A stretch of DNA of 64,000 nt, taken from assembly GCF_042186555.1 (NCBI RefSeq), contig NC_133336.1:192773937-192837936 (forward strand). The letters run 5' to 3'. Below are positions 63,150 to 64,000 of the stretch, piece by piece. This DNA is from Aquarana catesbeiana (Eukaryota; Chordata; Amphibia; Anura; Ranidae). The notes under the pieces were generated by a model. That model was not told the origin of the DNA and ran no database searches. It saw only the letters and a program-made list of their open reading frames with translations. Both the position numbers and the translations under genes were made by a program. Every line of letters begins with the position of its first letter. The stretch's first letter is position 1.

Positions 63150-64000
63150 TGTACTTATAAAAGGGAGCCATGGTTGCTACTTGCTAGCCAGGCTGGACTA
63201 CAAACATGTCTGACATTGTTCATCTACATTACATGGGGGGGATGGCGAGATCAATTTACAGAAGGAAGAGACATTGTGCCTTAGGGGAAGGTCTTGCAGA
63301 TGGTGGACCATGGCTGTATAGTATGTGTTGGACAGTCACATCAAGTCCATCAGAATCCTGTATGACAGTATGACAATGCAAGAGGTGCAGTTGAGACCCA
63401 GGGACAGATGGTTGTCACCCTTTAACAGGAAGTGCTTGAACAATCACCTTCATCTCCAAGTACTATTTTAATAAAAGCTGCAGATTTCAAGTTCTGGCTT
63501 TAGAAATCACAAAATTGTTAAAGTGAAATTCCAGACAAATGCTAAGCCTAAACCTACTCCCACCCACATTCTAAGCCTATTTAATCCACCCTGTGAAAAG
63601 AAAGATCTGTATACTTATGTATTCTGAGGGCGCTCCAGTCTGGTCACATGATCGGGTCCAAATGGTTTTCAGTGTAGAGGAGGGACAGCCAACAACTAAT
63701 GCTTCATAGTAAGCCTATGGGTTACGTTAACACCCAGGTTCAGCAGTAGTTGTCCGCAATCTCTCTTGAAGTCGGCCACTGGAGAGATCATGTGACTTGT
63801 CTGGATCACCATCAGCATAGGCAAGTATATATATATATTTTATTTCCTTTATAGGGTAGTGAGAATCGGTTTAGGCTTAGTTAGTATTTGACTATACTAC
63901 ATTTTAAAGCTTCTATGAGACTGTACTGATTAGGTTTAAATAGACTTTAAAAGTATATTATTTCAAAAGCAATATAAATACTAAAAAGAGATTCTGTACA
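63150..64000. other. insrr intron 5' of the first exon in the window, no exon seen
   Basis: AT-rich, with a TA microsatellite near 63825-63840. No further insrr exon is recognisable before the window ends. Confidence 0.5.

Overview
This window is vertebrate genomic DNA, most likely from a large-genome frog (a ranid-like anuran is my inference). The evidence is one tetrapod-type receptor gene split into small exons by repeat-filled introns, dense Tc1/mariner, hAT, TTAA-type, DIRS and LTR elements, palindromic MITEs and many microsatellites. No bacterial-style operon, CRISPR array or phage is present.

The only host protein-coding gene I can support is the insulin receptor-related receptor gene (insrr/IRR) on the minus strand. 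Fifteen exons between 62696 and 19843 join in one continuous frame of 859 codons including the stop. They encode the fibronectin type III region, the alpha-chain C-terminal segment, a KKKR proprotein-cleavage site, the transmembrane helix, the NPEY juxtamembrane motif, the whole tyrosine kinase domain and a short C-tail. The first exons (signal peptide, L1, Cys-rich, L2) must lie beyond 64000. Several matches favour INSRR over INSR and IGF1R: GLKLPTSS after the second FnIII domain, HACNHAADTVGCSAATFVFA in the beta chain, SIIKELGQGS and VALKTINELAS in the kinase, and a short tail ending NGNAKH. IRR is known as an orphan receptor that senses alkaline pH.

Layout: 1-2.5 kb is unclassified sequence with a Tc1 fragment. 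A recent tandem duplication of about 3.4 kb fills 2544-9420, each copy carrying a 22-23 bp minisatellite. From 9.9 to 13.9 kb is a nest of TTAA-type elements and a 1.36 kb foldback palindrome. From 14 to 19.8 kb is the region 3' of insrr, with small transposons. From 19.8 to 62.7 kb is the gene. Its introns hold a hAT element with 22 perfect 24-bp repeats (22.3-24.0 kb), Tc1 remnants and foldbacks (32-36 kb), three solo LTRs with clean target-site duplications (36.7, 37.8 and 48.5 kb), one of them inside a LINE tail, 26-bp and 32-bp minisatellites, and a decayed DIRS-type retrotransposon (56.3-61.2 kb). The last 1.3 kb is intron.

I did not find a new gene system. The most unusual items are minisatellites that are open in three to six frames, interleaved inverted repeats, the large foldback, and the nested insertions whose order can be read from their target-site duplications. 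Repeat family names come from recognition of termini, TSD lengths and protein motifs; no database search was run.
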